Assembly: GCA_020638695.1 (NCBI GenBank)
Contig: JACKIB010000002.1
Location: forward strand, 124,001-188,000
Direction: 5' to 3'
Source: Planctomycetota bacterium
GTDB taxonomy: Bacteria; Planctomycetota; UBA1135; UBA2386
DNA length: 64,000 bases
In this document: positions 37,586 to 46,248 of the stretch, in pieces
Layout of the letters: each line of letters begins with the position of its first letter
How positions within the stretch are numbered: position 1 is the stretch's first letter
The notes under the pieces: generated by a model
What the model was told of the DNA's origin: nothing
What the model saw: the letters and a program-made list of their open reading frames with translations, nothing else
The model's database searches: none
Program-made: the position numbers and the translations under genes

Positions 37586-38938
37586 TCAGCGCTTCCGATC
37601 GACTTTGTCGAGCGGGGCTTCCAGGCAGTAGAGGAACTTCTCGCCGCGCAGGTACATCGCCCGCCCGGCCAGCGCCGCCGAGGCGCTGAAGCGGTCGTCG
37701 AGCTTGTTGCTGGCCAGGTGTCGCGGGAACTCGTCGGTCGTCATCACTACCGTCGTACCTTCGCGGTCGGTGAAGTACATCCGACCCGCGGCGGCCACCG
37801 GAGACGCGTAGATGTCGAACAGTCCGTCGAGCCGAAACGGACCGCGGGTCTCCTTGCCGGACTTCGCGTCGACGCGGGTCAAGATGTTCTGGTAGTGGTT
37901 GAGGAACCACAGCGAACCACCGTGCAACAACGGCGAGGGCACGTACGGAGTGCGTCGCTGCAGCCGCCACGCCACGCGGTCGGTCTTGGTGATGTCGCCC
38001 TTCGCGCCGTCGAGGTGGATCCCGAGCATCGCGCGGCGCACGTAGCTGCTGCCGGCGAACACCATCCCACCACCGGCGACCGGCGACGCGACGATGTTGT
38101 TCGACAGCCCACCGCATTCCCAAAGCACCTTGCCGGTGCCGAGGTGGTAGCCGCGCAGCCGCTTGGTGCCACTGACCACCAGCTGCGGCACGCCGTCGTG
38201 CACCACCACGATCGGAGTCGCCCACGAGGTCGGCTCGTCGCGGTCGGTGCGCCAGCGCTGCTTGCCGGTGCGCTTGTCGAACGCTGCGACGAACGACTGC
38301 CCCTCATGGTCCCAGACCAGCGCCACGGTGTCGCCGTGGAGCACCGGCGAACTGCCTTCGCCATGGCCGTGCTTGACCCGCATGTCCCCGAGGTCGATCT
38401 GCCACACCACCTTGCCGGCGTGATCGAGGCAGAACAGCCCGGCCGAGCCGAAGAACGCGAACAGGTGCTCGCCGTCACCCACCGGCGATGCCGAGGCGAG
38501 CGTCGCCGACACGTGTGCGCCGGCGTGCGGCAGTAGCTTGCGCAGGCTGGTGCGCCAACGCACCTTGCCGTCGGCGCGATCGAACGCGGTCGCGATGAAT
38601 TCCTGCCGGCGGGTGAGCGGCGCGTTGTCATGCGCACCCGGCGCATCGTCGGGAACCGCCGGGAGCTGCGGGCCGAACGGCACGGCCGCAGTGACCAACA
38701 CCAGCCCACCCACCACGATCGGGCTGCCATGACCGGAGCCTTCGAGTGCTGCCTTGAAGCGGACGTTCTTCGACTCGCTCCAGGTCACCGGCGGGTCGGC
38801 GTGCGGGGCGACGCCGGTCGCCAGCGGACCGCGCCATTGCGGCCAATCGCTACGGTGCGGCCGCGAGGCCTGCGCGACACCGACCGCGCTCAACAGCATG
38901 ACGGCAACCGCCCGCGGCAACTCGCAGCTGCGGGTCAC
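37586..38938 (-). CDS. Secreted PQQ-type beta-propeller protein
   Basis: 450 aa. The start is the GTG at 38938, overlapping the stop of the upstream ligase gene (GTGA) and giving a signal sequence CELPRAVAVMLLSAVGVAQA. The mature part opens with DWPQWRGPLATGVA, the typical opening of planctomycete and other PQQ-binding-like propellers, followed by repeated blades such as GHGSPIVVGGLVLVTAA, LFCLDHAGKVVWQIDLGD and VAAFDKRTGKQRWRTD. Quinoprotein-dehydrogenase active-site residues were not seen, so it is probably a non-enzymatic BamB-like propeller. Confidence 0.88.
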   Translation of the reverse strand: MTRSCELPRAVAVMLLSAVGVAQASRPHRSDWPQWRGPLATGVAPHADPPVTWSESKNVRFKAALEGSGHGSPIVVGGLVLVTAAVPFGPQLPAVPDDAPGAHDNAPLTRRQEFIATAFDRADGKVRWRTSLRKLLPHAGAHVSATLASASPVGDGEHLFAFFGSAGLFCLDHAGKVVWQIDLGDMRVKHGHGEGSSPVLHGDTVALVWDHEGQSFVAAFDKRTGKQRWRTDRDEPTSWATPIVVVHDGVPQLVVSGTKRLRGYHLGTGKVLWECGGLSNNIVASPVAGGGMVFAGSSYVRRAMLGIHLDGAKGDITKTDRVAWRLQRRTPYVPSPLLHGGSLWFLNHYQNILTRVDAKSGKETRGPFRLDGLFDIYASPVAAAGRMYFTDREGTTVVMTTDEFPRHLASNKLDDRFSASAALAGRAMYLRGEKFLYCLEAPLDKVDRKR

Positions 38939-40170
38939 GCGATCCGCCGTTCGACCGCGGCCAAATCGGCGCGGTCGGCCCACCGGCAGCTCGCGCCGCC
39001 GAGCGTCGCCGTCGAGTAGCTCAGCAGCTCCCGCGCCACGTCGCGGAAGCCCCGACCATCGGGCAACACCGCATCGAGTCCGTCGCGGGCCGCCGCCTGG
39101 TGCACCGCATCGAGCGCCGCCGGATCGGCCAACGCCGTACTCGCCGTCAGCGTTTCGGCCTTGGCGGTGGCGATCGAGCAGTAGATGAGGCCGGAGAGCA
39201 TCGCCAACACACTGCGCGCCAGTGGCCATTCGACCGAGTCGAGGTAGCGCACCTCCAGGTAGTTGCGCATTCGCACGTACGGGAACAGCGACGACAGGTG
39301 CAGTTCGAGATCGTCCTGCGTGACCACGCCCTGGGCTACACCTTGTTCCAAGCTCACCTCGGGAGAGGGCACCAGCTCGCCGTCACGCCGCAGGAACAGC
39401 AGGATCGCCTCGCGCGCGAAACGCTTGTAGCCATCGACTGCGGTGTCGGCCCCCAGACACCCCGGCGGCACGCCGACCCGCGTGCGGTCGGTGTGCTGCC
39501 ACACGTGGTGGCGGAAGCTCGCGTAGCCGCTGTCCTTCCCACCGATGATGCGCGAGTTGGCACACAGCGCCACCATGATCGGCGCGAGCCGGTACAGCAA
39601 CGCCATCTTGCGCCCCGCGTCGGCGCGGTCCGTGACGTCGTAGGTGAGCTGGAACCCGGCCGTCGCGCGCATCATGTTGCGGGTGAGGTTGCCGCGCGGC
39701 GTCATCGCCCGGTCCATGATCTTGTAGCGCGACCGTGGCAACAGCCCGAGCTCGTCCGGGTGGCTGACGGGCGCATGGCCGAGTGCCACCGTGTGGAACT
39801 CTGTCCCCGCCAGACGGGATTCGACCAACCGCCGCACCTCCGCCATGGTGGGATCGATCTCGGCGAGGCTGGTGCGTGGTTCGGTGGCGAGCTCGAGCTG
39901 CCCGCCGGGCTCCATGGTCAGCGAGTAGCCATCACCGTCGACCCGGTTGATCACCTCGCCGTCCATGTAGATGCGGCCATCGATGTCGGCAGCAAGGTCG
40001 GCGATCAGCTGGCGGCAGAACTCGAGCGGCGCGCAGACCCGCGTCTGCCGGTGCAGGATGAGGCGTTCCACCTCGATCCCGAGGCAGCGGCGACCGCTCG
40101 GCATGGGCGCACCGATCAAGGACTTCTCGAGCGCGGCGTCCAGGGACTCGGGGGAGAGGCTCGATGGCAT
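38935..40170 (-). CDS. Glutamate-cysteine ligase-family (GCS2-type) enzyme
   Basis: 411 aa. GCS2-family signs are CLGIEVERLIL near the start, the SLTMEPGGQLELATEPR motif (about residues 82-98), HTVALGHAPVS, MMRATAGFQLTYDVTD and the C-terminal YLEVRYLDSVEW. These enzymes join glutamate to cysteine (or make the related EgtA product for ergothioneine). No glutathione synthetase gene is in the window, so gamma-glutamylcysteine may itself be the product. First gene of a putative operon with the propeller, phosphoesterase and M16 genes; a tandem repeat array begins 71 bp upstream. Confidence 0.82.
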   Translation of the reverse strand: MPSSLSPESLDAALEKSLIGAPMPSGRRCLGIEVERLILHRQTRVCAPLEFCRQLIADLAADIDGRIYMDGEVINRVDGDGYSLTMEPGGQLELATEPRTSLAEIDPTMAEVRRLVESRLAGTEFHTVALGHAPVSHPDELGLLPRSRYKIMDRAMTPRGNLTRNMMRATAGFQLTYDVTDRADAGRKMALLYRLAPIMVALCANSRIIGGKDSGYASFRHHVWQHTDRTRVGVPPGCLGADTAVDGYKRFAREAILLFLRRDGELVPSPEVSLEQGVAQGVVTQDDLELHLSSLFPYVRMRNYLEVRYLDSVEWPLARSVLAMLSGLIYCSIATAKAETLTASTALADPAALDAVHQAAARDGLDAVLPDGRGFRDVARELLSYSTATLGGASCRWADRADLAAVERRIA

Positions 40171-40240
40171 GCGTCGGATTGACTAACCCCGACGGCGCGC
40201 CAGCGCAATGCCGTTACCCGGTCCGTGGCGACCTGCGGGC

Positions 40241-40972
40241 CCTATCGCAGCCAAGGCCGCACCCAACGCCTTGGGTGAGCACGGCGCTGCGCGCCGCCAT
40301 GCGGCCTCGGCCGCTCGCTTGTCGGAGCTTCCGGTGCCGCTGACCGCTGGAGAATCAGCCGTCCAGGTGTTTGGAAGGTACCGGAGAACCTCCGCATGCC
40401 GGCACGATCCGCGGCCCCTGCAGCCTATCGCGGCCAAGGCCGCACCCAAGGCCTTGGGTGGGCGCGGCGCTGCGCGCCGCCATGAGGCCTGGGCCGCTTG
40501 CTTGCTGGAGCTTCCGGGGCCGCTAAATGCCAGCGAAACAGCTGCCACGTGTCATGGGAGGTACAGACGAATCTTCGCCTGTCGGCACGATCCGCGGCCC
40601 CTGCAGCCTATCGCGGCCAAGGCCGCACCCAAGTACTTGGGTGGGCGCGGCGCTGCGCGCCGCCATGAGGCCTGGGCCGCTTGCTTGCTGGAGCTTCCGG
40701 GGCCGCTAAATGCCAGCGAAACAGCTGCCACGTGTCATGGGAGGTACAGACGAATCTTCGCCTGTCGGCACGATCCGCGGCCCCTGCAGCCTATCGCGGC
40801 CAAGGCCGCACCCAAGTACTTGGGTGGGCGCGGCGCTGCGCGCCGCCATGAGGCCTGGGCCGCTTGCTTGCTGGAGCTTCCGGGGCCGCTAAATGCCAGC
40901 GAAACAGCTGCCACGTGTCATGGGAGGTACAGACGAATCTTCGCCTGTCGGCACGATCCGCGGCCCCTGCAG
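40241..40972 (+). repeat. Repeat D, tandem array of four 183-bp units
   Basis: Units are at 40241-40423, 40424-40606, 40607-40789 and 40790-40972, each beginning CCTATCGC and ending CCCCTGCAG. Units 3 and 4 appear identical; unit 2 differs at the palindrome centre (CCCAAGGCCTTGGG against CCCAAGTACTTGGG); unit 1 is clearly diverged. There are no spacers, so it is not a CRISPR. Because 183 is divisible by 3, any frame open in one unit stays open across the array. It ends 1 bp before the stop codon of the upstream gene. Confidence 0.92.
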
Positions 40973-40973
40973 C

Positions 40974-42236
40974 TCAGGTGGCGCTGCCGCTCACCGCTTC
41001 GGCGAAACGGCGGGTCAGTTCCATCATCTTCTCGACCGACTGGCGAGTCACCACGATCGGGTTGACCAGTTGTACCGAGGGACGCACCAGATTGCGGGCG
41101 GCCACCAGATGATAGAGCGCGTTGCGATCCGGGCTGGTGATCCGCGGGCCGAGCACGTGCGTGACGATCTTCTGCAGCTGCCAGGTGTCCGGAGTGCCGC
41201 GCAGGTCGAGCTCCGCCCGCCGCGGCAGCGCGTAGTCGGTCACCACTGCTTCGAACACCGAACTGACGTGCACCGCGGACATGCGGAAATCCTCCGCCGC
41301 CCACGACCGTTGCAATGCCTTGAGGTCGAGCACCAGAGCGGAGCGCAGCCGCGGATCCTGGACCCGCCGCGGGTCGACCGGCACCTGCGAAGGCTCCGGC
41401 TCCTGCCGAGGTTGAGCCGCGGGCGACTGCGGCGTTACGGCGGGTGCAGCTCGGCTCGCACGCGTCGTTCCGCCGTGCGCCGATTCGGGCAACAAGTTGC
41501 GCTTGCCGCCCCAGGCACCGCTGAACGCCTCTTCGCCGAGTGCCCCGCCCGACACCAGTCCGCGAGCCGGATCGGCGGTGACCACCCGCTGGAACTGGGC
41601 GTCGTTGGCTTCGCGCAGGTACTGCCGGCGTGGCTCGACCGCGGAAGCGACCTGTGCAGACCAACTCTGCTCCGCCGCCGAGGCACCGAATCCGGGGTCA
41701 CCGCCGCTCTGGAGTGTCTGCTCGGCGCGGCGTCGCGCCAGAAGCTCCTGCTGTGCCAGGTACACCGAGCGATTGATTTCGGCGACGACCGCTTGGACTT
41801 CCGGCATCGCCTCCTTGCCACGCCCCGGCCCCTCGATCAGCTTCACCGGCGACAGGGCGAAGTCGGTGGCCACGCGGAACAGGTTCTGCATGTGCTGCAC
41901 GGCCCAGCCCTGTTCCTGCGCCTCTTCACTGCCGAACACCAGCGACGATTCGATGTTCTCCGCGGCGAACAGGCAGCAGGAGACCAGCAAATCGGCGTCC
42001 GTGGGGTCGACGTCGAGGTCGACCTGAGGACCGTGTCCCTGCAGCTGCCCCGCCAGCGCGTCGTGCAGTCGCCGCACTCGGCGGAACTCGCTGATCAGGC
42101 TGCTCGGCCGGTCGACGCCCGCCAGTTCGAGCTCCATCGACCACTTCTGGAAATGCGCGAGCACATCCCGAAGAGCTTCGAGAACTTGAGTCGCAGCGAG
42201 CTTCTGGACGGGCCGACGCATGGCCGGTGAAACCAT
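40974..42236 (-). CDS. Unknown cytoplasmic protein with helical C-terminal domain
   Basis: 420 aa from the ATG at 42236, preceded by GGGGGTG; an ATG at 42221 is also possible. No signal or membrane segment. Residues about 1-180 are helical, the middle (about 240-285) is a Pro/Gln/Ala-rich linker, and the C-terminal about 125 residues are helical with FRMSAVHVSSVFEAVVTDYA and RNALYHLVAARNLVRPS. The RN-L-V-x-P arrangement recalls HEPN/DUF4145-like helical domains, but the usual His is Arg, so this is only a structural suggestion. It is divergent from glcD. Confidence 0.6.
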   Translation of the reverse strand: MVSPAMRRPVQKLAATQVLEALRDVLAHFQKWSMELELAGVDRPSSLISEFRRVRRLHDALAGQLQGHGPQVDLDVDPTDADLLVSCCLFAAENIESSLVFGSEEAQEQGWAVQHMQNLFRVATDFALSPVKLIEGPGRGKEAMPEVQAVVAEINRSVYLAQQELLARRRAEQTLQSGGDPGFGASAAEQSWSAQVASAVEPRRQYLREANDAQFQRVVTADPARGLVSGGALGEEAFSGAWGGKRNLLPESAHGGTTRASRAAPAVTPQSPAAQPRQEPEPSQVPVDPRRVQDPRLRSALVLDLKALQRSWAAEDFRMSAVHVSSVFEAVVTDYALPRRAELDLRGTPDTWQLQKIVTHVLGPRITSPDRNALYHLVAARNLVRPSVQLVNPIVVTRQSVEKMMELTRRFAEAVSGSAT

Positions 42237-42412
42237 CGACACACCCCCGCCCGGGTCTTGAGGTGTGCCGCGCCGGACTCCTCGGGCCGGCGGCAACGCC
42301 GGTGCGACCGCGGACGGGGCGATTCGCTCCCCGTGGGCCCGGCCGAACGAACCCCGCTCTCCACCGGGGTTCGACCCGAACCATCCGGTCTTGACCGCAA
42401 AGGGTTGTCGGT

Positions 42413-43882
42413 ATGCTCCCGAGCATGGAAGCGCTGTTCGGCGAGCTGACCCGGCGGTTCGGGCCCAAGCGCTGCCTGACGCAGCCCGAGTCCCTGCTCG
42501 CGTACGAGTGTGACGGGTTCACGATCCACCGGCAGCGCCCGCTGGCGGTGGTCCTGCCCGAAGACACCGAGGAAGTGGTCGCGGCGGTTCGGCTGCTGCA
42601 CGCGCACCGAGTGGCGTTCCTGCCGCGCGGCGCAGGCACCGGGCTGTCCGGCGGTGCGACGCCGACCGAGCCGCTGGTCATCCTCGACACGGCCCGCATG
42701 AAGCGCGTGCTCCGCGTCGACCCGGAGGAACGGATCGCGACAGTGCAACCGGGGGTGGTCAACCTCGACCTGACCAGGCACGTGCGCGCGCACGGCCTGC
42801 ACTACGCGCCGGACCCCAGCAGCCAATCGGTGTGCACGATCGGCGGGAACCTGGCGGAGAACAGCGGCGGGCCGCACTGCTTCAAGTACGGCATGACCAC
42901 CGACCACGTGTTGGGTGCAAAGGTCGTGCTGCCCGACGGCACTCTGGTCGAACTCGGGGGGCCGGCCGGCGCACGCCCCTGCGGCGGGCTCGACCTCACC
43001 GGTCTGTTCTGCGGCAGCGAGGGCACGTTCGGCATCGCCACCGAGATCACCGTTCGCCTGTCGCCCGACCCCGAATCGACGGTGACGCTGCTGGCCTCGT
43101 TCCGCAGCATGCGCGACGCCTGTGGCGCCTGCTCCGACATCGTCGCCGCGGGACTGGTGCCGGCTGCACTGGAGATCCTCGACAAGGCCACCATCGGGGC
43201 GATCGAAGCTTCGGTGTACCGCGCCGGTTACCCGGCCGACGCGGCCGCGGTGCTGTTGGTCGAACTCGACGGACCGGCCGCGGCCACCGAGGCGGACGCC
43301 GAGGAGGTGCTGATGTTGTGCCGCAGCCGCGATGCGATCGCGATCGAAACCGCGCATTCGCCGGAGGATCGGCTGCGGCTGTGGAAGGGCCGCAAGGGCG
43401 CGTTCGGCGCGATGGGTCGCTTGAGCACCGACCTGTACGTGCTCGACGGCGTGGTGCCGCGCACCCGGTTGATCGACACACTCGAGACGATCACCGCGAT
43501 CGGTGCCAAGTACCGCGTCACGTTGACCAACGTGTTCCACGCTGGCGACGGCAACCTGCATCCGAACATCGCCTACGACGGACGCGATGCCGAGGAGACG
43601 CAGCGCGTGGTCGCCGCCGGAATGGAGATCCTGCGCACTTGTGTGGCCGCAGGCGGAAGCATCACCGGCGAGCACGGCATCGGCTCGGAGAAGCTCGACC
43701 ACGTGGCCCTGATGTTCACCGCGGAGGATCTGGAGGTGATGGAACGGGTCCGGTCGGTGTTCAACCCGGACGGGCGCTGCAACCCCGGGAAGGTCCTACC
43801 GACGCGCAACTCGTGCGCCGAGGTCGGCCGCTGGCCGGAGATGGTCGCCCGAGTGCTCGATCCCGGAGGACCGAGCCCGTGA
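42413..43882 (+). CDS. glcD: Glycolate oxidase subunit GlcD
   Basis: 489 aa FAD-linked oxidase. The FAD-binding region is LPRGAGTGLSGGATPTEP and the segment NLAENSGGPHCFKYG; the C-terminal cap carries NVFHAGDGNLHPNIAYD and the final GEHGIGSEKLD and NPDGRCNPGKVLP motifs of the GlcD/D-lactate dehydrogenase group. With GlcE and GlcF it oxidises glycolate (or D-lactate) and passes electrons to the membrane. The start could be 42413 or the ATG at 42425. Its stop overlaps the GTG start of glcE. Confidence 0.93.
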   Translation: MLPSMEALFGELTRRFGPKRCLTQPESLLAYECDGFTIHRQRPLAVVLPEDTEEVVAAVRLLHAHRVAFLPRGAGTGLSGGATPTEPLVILDTARMKRVLRVDPEERIATVQPGVVNLDLTRHVRAHGLHYAPDPSSQSVCTIGGNLAENSGGPHCFKYGMTTDHVLGAKVVLPDGTLVELGGPAGARPCGGLDLTGLFCGSEGTFGIATEITVRLSPDPESTVTLLASFRSMRDACGACSDIVAAGLVPAALEILDKATIGAIEASVYRAGYPADAAAVLLVELDGPAAATEADAEEVLMLCRSRDAIAIETAHSPEDRLRLWKGRKGAFGAMGRLSTDLYVLDGVVPRTRLIDTLETITAIGAKYRVTLTNVFHAGDGNLHPNIAYDGRDAEETQRVVAAGMEILRTCVAAGGSITGEHGIGSEKLDHVALMFTAEDLEVMERVRSVFNPDGRCNPGKVLPTRNSCAEVGRWPEMVARVLDPGGPSP

Positions 43883-44940
43883 TCCCTGGCACACCACTCG
43901 ACTACCCCGTGGTCGGCATGACCACGGTCTCCGATGCGGCGCAGCTGCGCGACGCGTTGGCCGCGGGAGATCCGGTGCGCCTGGTCGGCGGCGGCAGCAA
44001 GCAGCTCCAACTCCCCGCGCCGGACCAACCGGTGCGCCTCGTCAGCTTGGCCGGCATGGATCGAATCCTGCGACTCGAGGCCGACGACCTCACCTGCTCG
44101 GTGCAGCCGGGAGTGCAGCGCCGCGAACTCGACGCAGAGCTCGCCGACCGGCGGCTCTGTCTGCCGTGCCGTGGCACCGGGACGATCGGGGGCATCTTCG
44201 CCGCGGACGCCGAGGGCCCCAGTGGTGCGGGACAGCCGAGCCCACGGTCGCTGCTGCTCGGCGTCAGCGCGATGCTGACCGAGGGGTTGGCGTTCAAGAG
44301 CGGCGCGCGGGTGGTGAAGAACGTCGCGGGGTTCGACCTGCAGAAGGTGTTCGTCGGCAGCCGCGGGCGACTGTTCGCCGTCACCGAACTGCACCTCAAG
44401 CTGCGCCCGATCCCGCGCGCCGAATTGCACTTCGCCAACCGCGACCTGACGACCGTCGCGGCACTCGACCTGGCCCGCAGGCTGCGCGCCACCAGCACCC
44501 CGCCCGCGTGGCTCGAACTGCTCGGCATTCGCGACCGCGTCACCGTACAGGGGACGCTGCGTGGCCACCCGCGGCACCTCGACGAGTTCGCTGGCCGCCA
44601 CGGCCTGAAGCCGTGCGAGGCGCTACCGGTACTGCCGATCGTCGCCGGCGAACACCGCGAAGTGGTGCGGGCGCGGTCGCCGTTCGCCGCGGTTCCACGG
44701 CTGTTGGAACGCGTACCGGAGGGCACGCTGTTCTCGGTGACCGGCTCGACGTTCACGGTGGCCGTTCCACCACCGATCGCCGACGCACTGCTGGCACTGC
44801 TCCCCGAACTCCAAGGAAGCGCCGAGATCGTCGCCGGCGCCGCGCCGCGCCGCGGCGCTTGCTCGGCCCGCGACCCACATGCCGCGCAGCTGGAACACGC
44901 CCTGCGGCACGCGCTCGATCCACGGGGAGTGCTGCGGTGA
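43879..44940 (+). CDS. glcE: Glycolate oxidase FAD-binding subunit GlcE
   Basis: 353 aa from the GTG that overlaps the glcD stop (GTGA). It has the short FAD_binding_4 domain without the catalytic cap: RLVGGGSKQLQL, CSVQPGVQRRELD, GTIGGIFAADAEGPSG and KNVAGFDLQKVFVGSRGRLFAV, typical of GlcE. It supports the flavoprotein complex with GlcD and GlcF. The stop again overlaps the next start. Similar codon use and spacing to glcD indicate one transcript. Confidence 0.9.
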   Translation: MIPGTPLDYPVVGMTTVSDAAQLRDALAAGDPVRLVGGGSKQLQLPAPDQPVRLVSLAGMDRILRLEADDLTCSVQPGVQRRELDAELADRRLCLPCRGTGTIGGIFAADAEGPSGAGQPSPRSLLLGVSAMLTEGLAFKSGARVVKNVAGFDLQKVFVGSRGRLFAVTELHLKLRPIPRAELHFANRDLTTVAALDLARRLRATSTPPAWLELLGIRDRVTVQGTLRGHPRHLDEFAGRHGLKPCEALPVLPIVAGEHREVVRARSPFAAVPRLLERVPEGTLFSVTGSTFTVAVPPPIADALLALLPELQGSAEIVAGAAPRRGACSARDPHAAQLEHALRHALDPRGVLR

Positions 44941-46172
44941 CCGAAGCCGGCCCCGAGTTGCCGTTCTACCGCGACACGCTGGGTTGCGTGCACTGCGGGT
45001 TGTGCCTACCTGCGTGCCCCACCTACCAGGAACTCGGCGACGAGACCGAGTCGCCGCGCGGCCGCATCCTCCTGTCCCGTGCACTCGCCGAGGGACGCAT
45101 TGCCGACGGCGCACGAATCGCTTCCCACTTCGACCGCTGCCTCGGTTGCTTGGCGTGCGAGAGCGCCTGCCCGTCCGGAGTCCGCTACCGGCACGTCTTG
45201 GAGGGCACCCGCGCCGAGCTGAACCAGCGCGCACCCGAGCGCGGTGTCCGCGCGCGGCTGCGCAAGCTGCTGCTGTCGCAAGTGGTCGCTCGGCCGCGAC
45301 GGCTGCGTTGGGCGTTCGCCGCGCTGGGGTTGGCCGAGCGCACCGGACTGCGCAGACTGGCACAGCGATTGGGCTTGATCCCGCAGCTGACCGAGCGGCT
45401 GCTTCCCGCGGTGCCGCCGCGTCAGCAACGGCTGCCACTGGTCGGTGCGTTCCCGCCACCCGGCGTGACCCGCGGCAGGGTCGCGCTGTTCACCGGATGC
45501 GTCATGGAACAGGCGTTCGGCGAGATCAACCGCAAGACCCTCGCATTGCTGCAGGCCAACGGGTTCCACGTCGACGTGGTCACGGATCAGGGCTGCTGCG
45601 GCGCGCTGCACCTACACGACGGGCAGCTCGAGTTGGCGCGCAGATTGGCGCAGCGCAACGTCGACGCGTTCCGTGGCGCCGACGTGATCGTCACCAACAG
45701 CGCGGGGTGCGGCGCGGCGCTGCGCGACTACGGGCACCTGCTCGGCAGCGCGGTGGCAGCGGACTTCGCCGGCCGATGCCGTGACGTGTGCGAGTTCCTG
45801 GCCGAGCAGGGCTTGTCGGCGACACCCGCGCCGTTCCCGCACCGGGTCGCCTACGACGATCCTTGCCACCTCTGCCACGGCCAAGGTGTGCGCACTCCGC
45901 CGCGCGCTCTGCTGCGCACCGTGCCGGGAATCCAGCTGGTCGACCACCCGAGCGCGGAGACGTGCTGCGGATCGGCGGGGATCTACAACCTGCTGCAACC
46001 GGAACTGGCGAGTGCGATCGGTGCCGACAAGGCGGGGCAGTTGCGAGCGACCGGTGCCGAGGTCGTGATCACGGGCAATCCGGGGTGCATCATGCAGATC
46101 CGCGCGCACCTGAGCGGGACCGGAATGCGCGTTCTGCACCCGGTCGAGGTCCTACTGCCCGAATCGGGCTGA
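44937..46172 (+). CDS. glcF: Glycolate oxidase iron-sulfur subunit GlcF
   Basis: 411 aa from a GTG that overlaps the glcE stop. Two 4Fe-4S ferredoxin-type clusters are formed by CVHCGLCLPACP (about residues 17-28) and CLGCLACESACP (about 64-75). The C-terminal half has the two CCG-domain motifs, DQGCCGALHLHDG and ETCCGSAGIYNLLQP, of the heterodisulfide-reductase-like fold. It transfers electrons from GlcD/E towards the quinone pool. Last gene of the glcDEF operon. Confidence 0.93.
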   Translation: MTEAGPELPFYRDTLGCVHCGLCLPACPTYQELGDETESPRGRILLSRALAEGRIADGARIASHFDRCLGCLACESACPSGVRYRHVLEGTRAELNQRAPERGVRARLRKLLLSQVVARPRRLRWAFAALGLAERTGLRRLAQRLGLIPQLTERLLPAVPPRQQRLPLVGAFPPPGVTRGRVALFTGCVMEQAFGEINRKTLALLQANGFHVDVVTDQGCCGALHLHDGQLELARRLAQRNVDAFRGADVIVTNSAGCGAALRDYGHLLGSAVAADFAGRCRDVCEFLAEQGLSATPAPFPHRVAYDDPCHLCHGQGVRTPPRALLRTVPGIQLVDHPSAETCCGSAGIYNLLQPELASAIGADKAGQLRATGAEVVITGNPGCIMQIRAHLSGTGMRVLHPVEVLLPESG

Positions 46173-46248
46173 CCCGACGCGCACGGCGCACACGCACGGC
46201 GCCGTCGAGAATGCAGGCGTGGGGGTCGCCGCTACCGTCGCGCGCGAG

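Noticed and set aside
40241..40972. Possible CRISPR array
   Set aside because: Units are contiguous 183-bp copies with no unique spacers and no cas genes nearby.
40208..41065. 285-codon open frame across the D array, suggestive of a repeat protein
   Set aside because: The unit is 183 bp, a multiple of three, so any frame open once stays open; the solitary copy at 51729 is not part of a gene and the sequence resembles a dispersed non-coding repeat.
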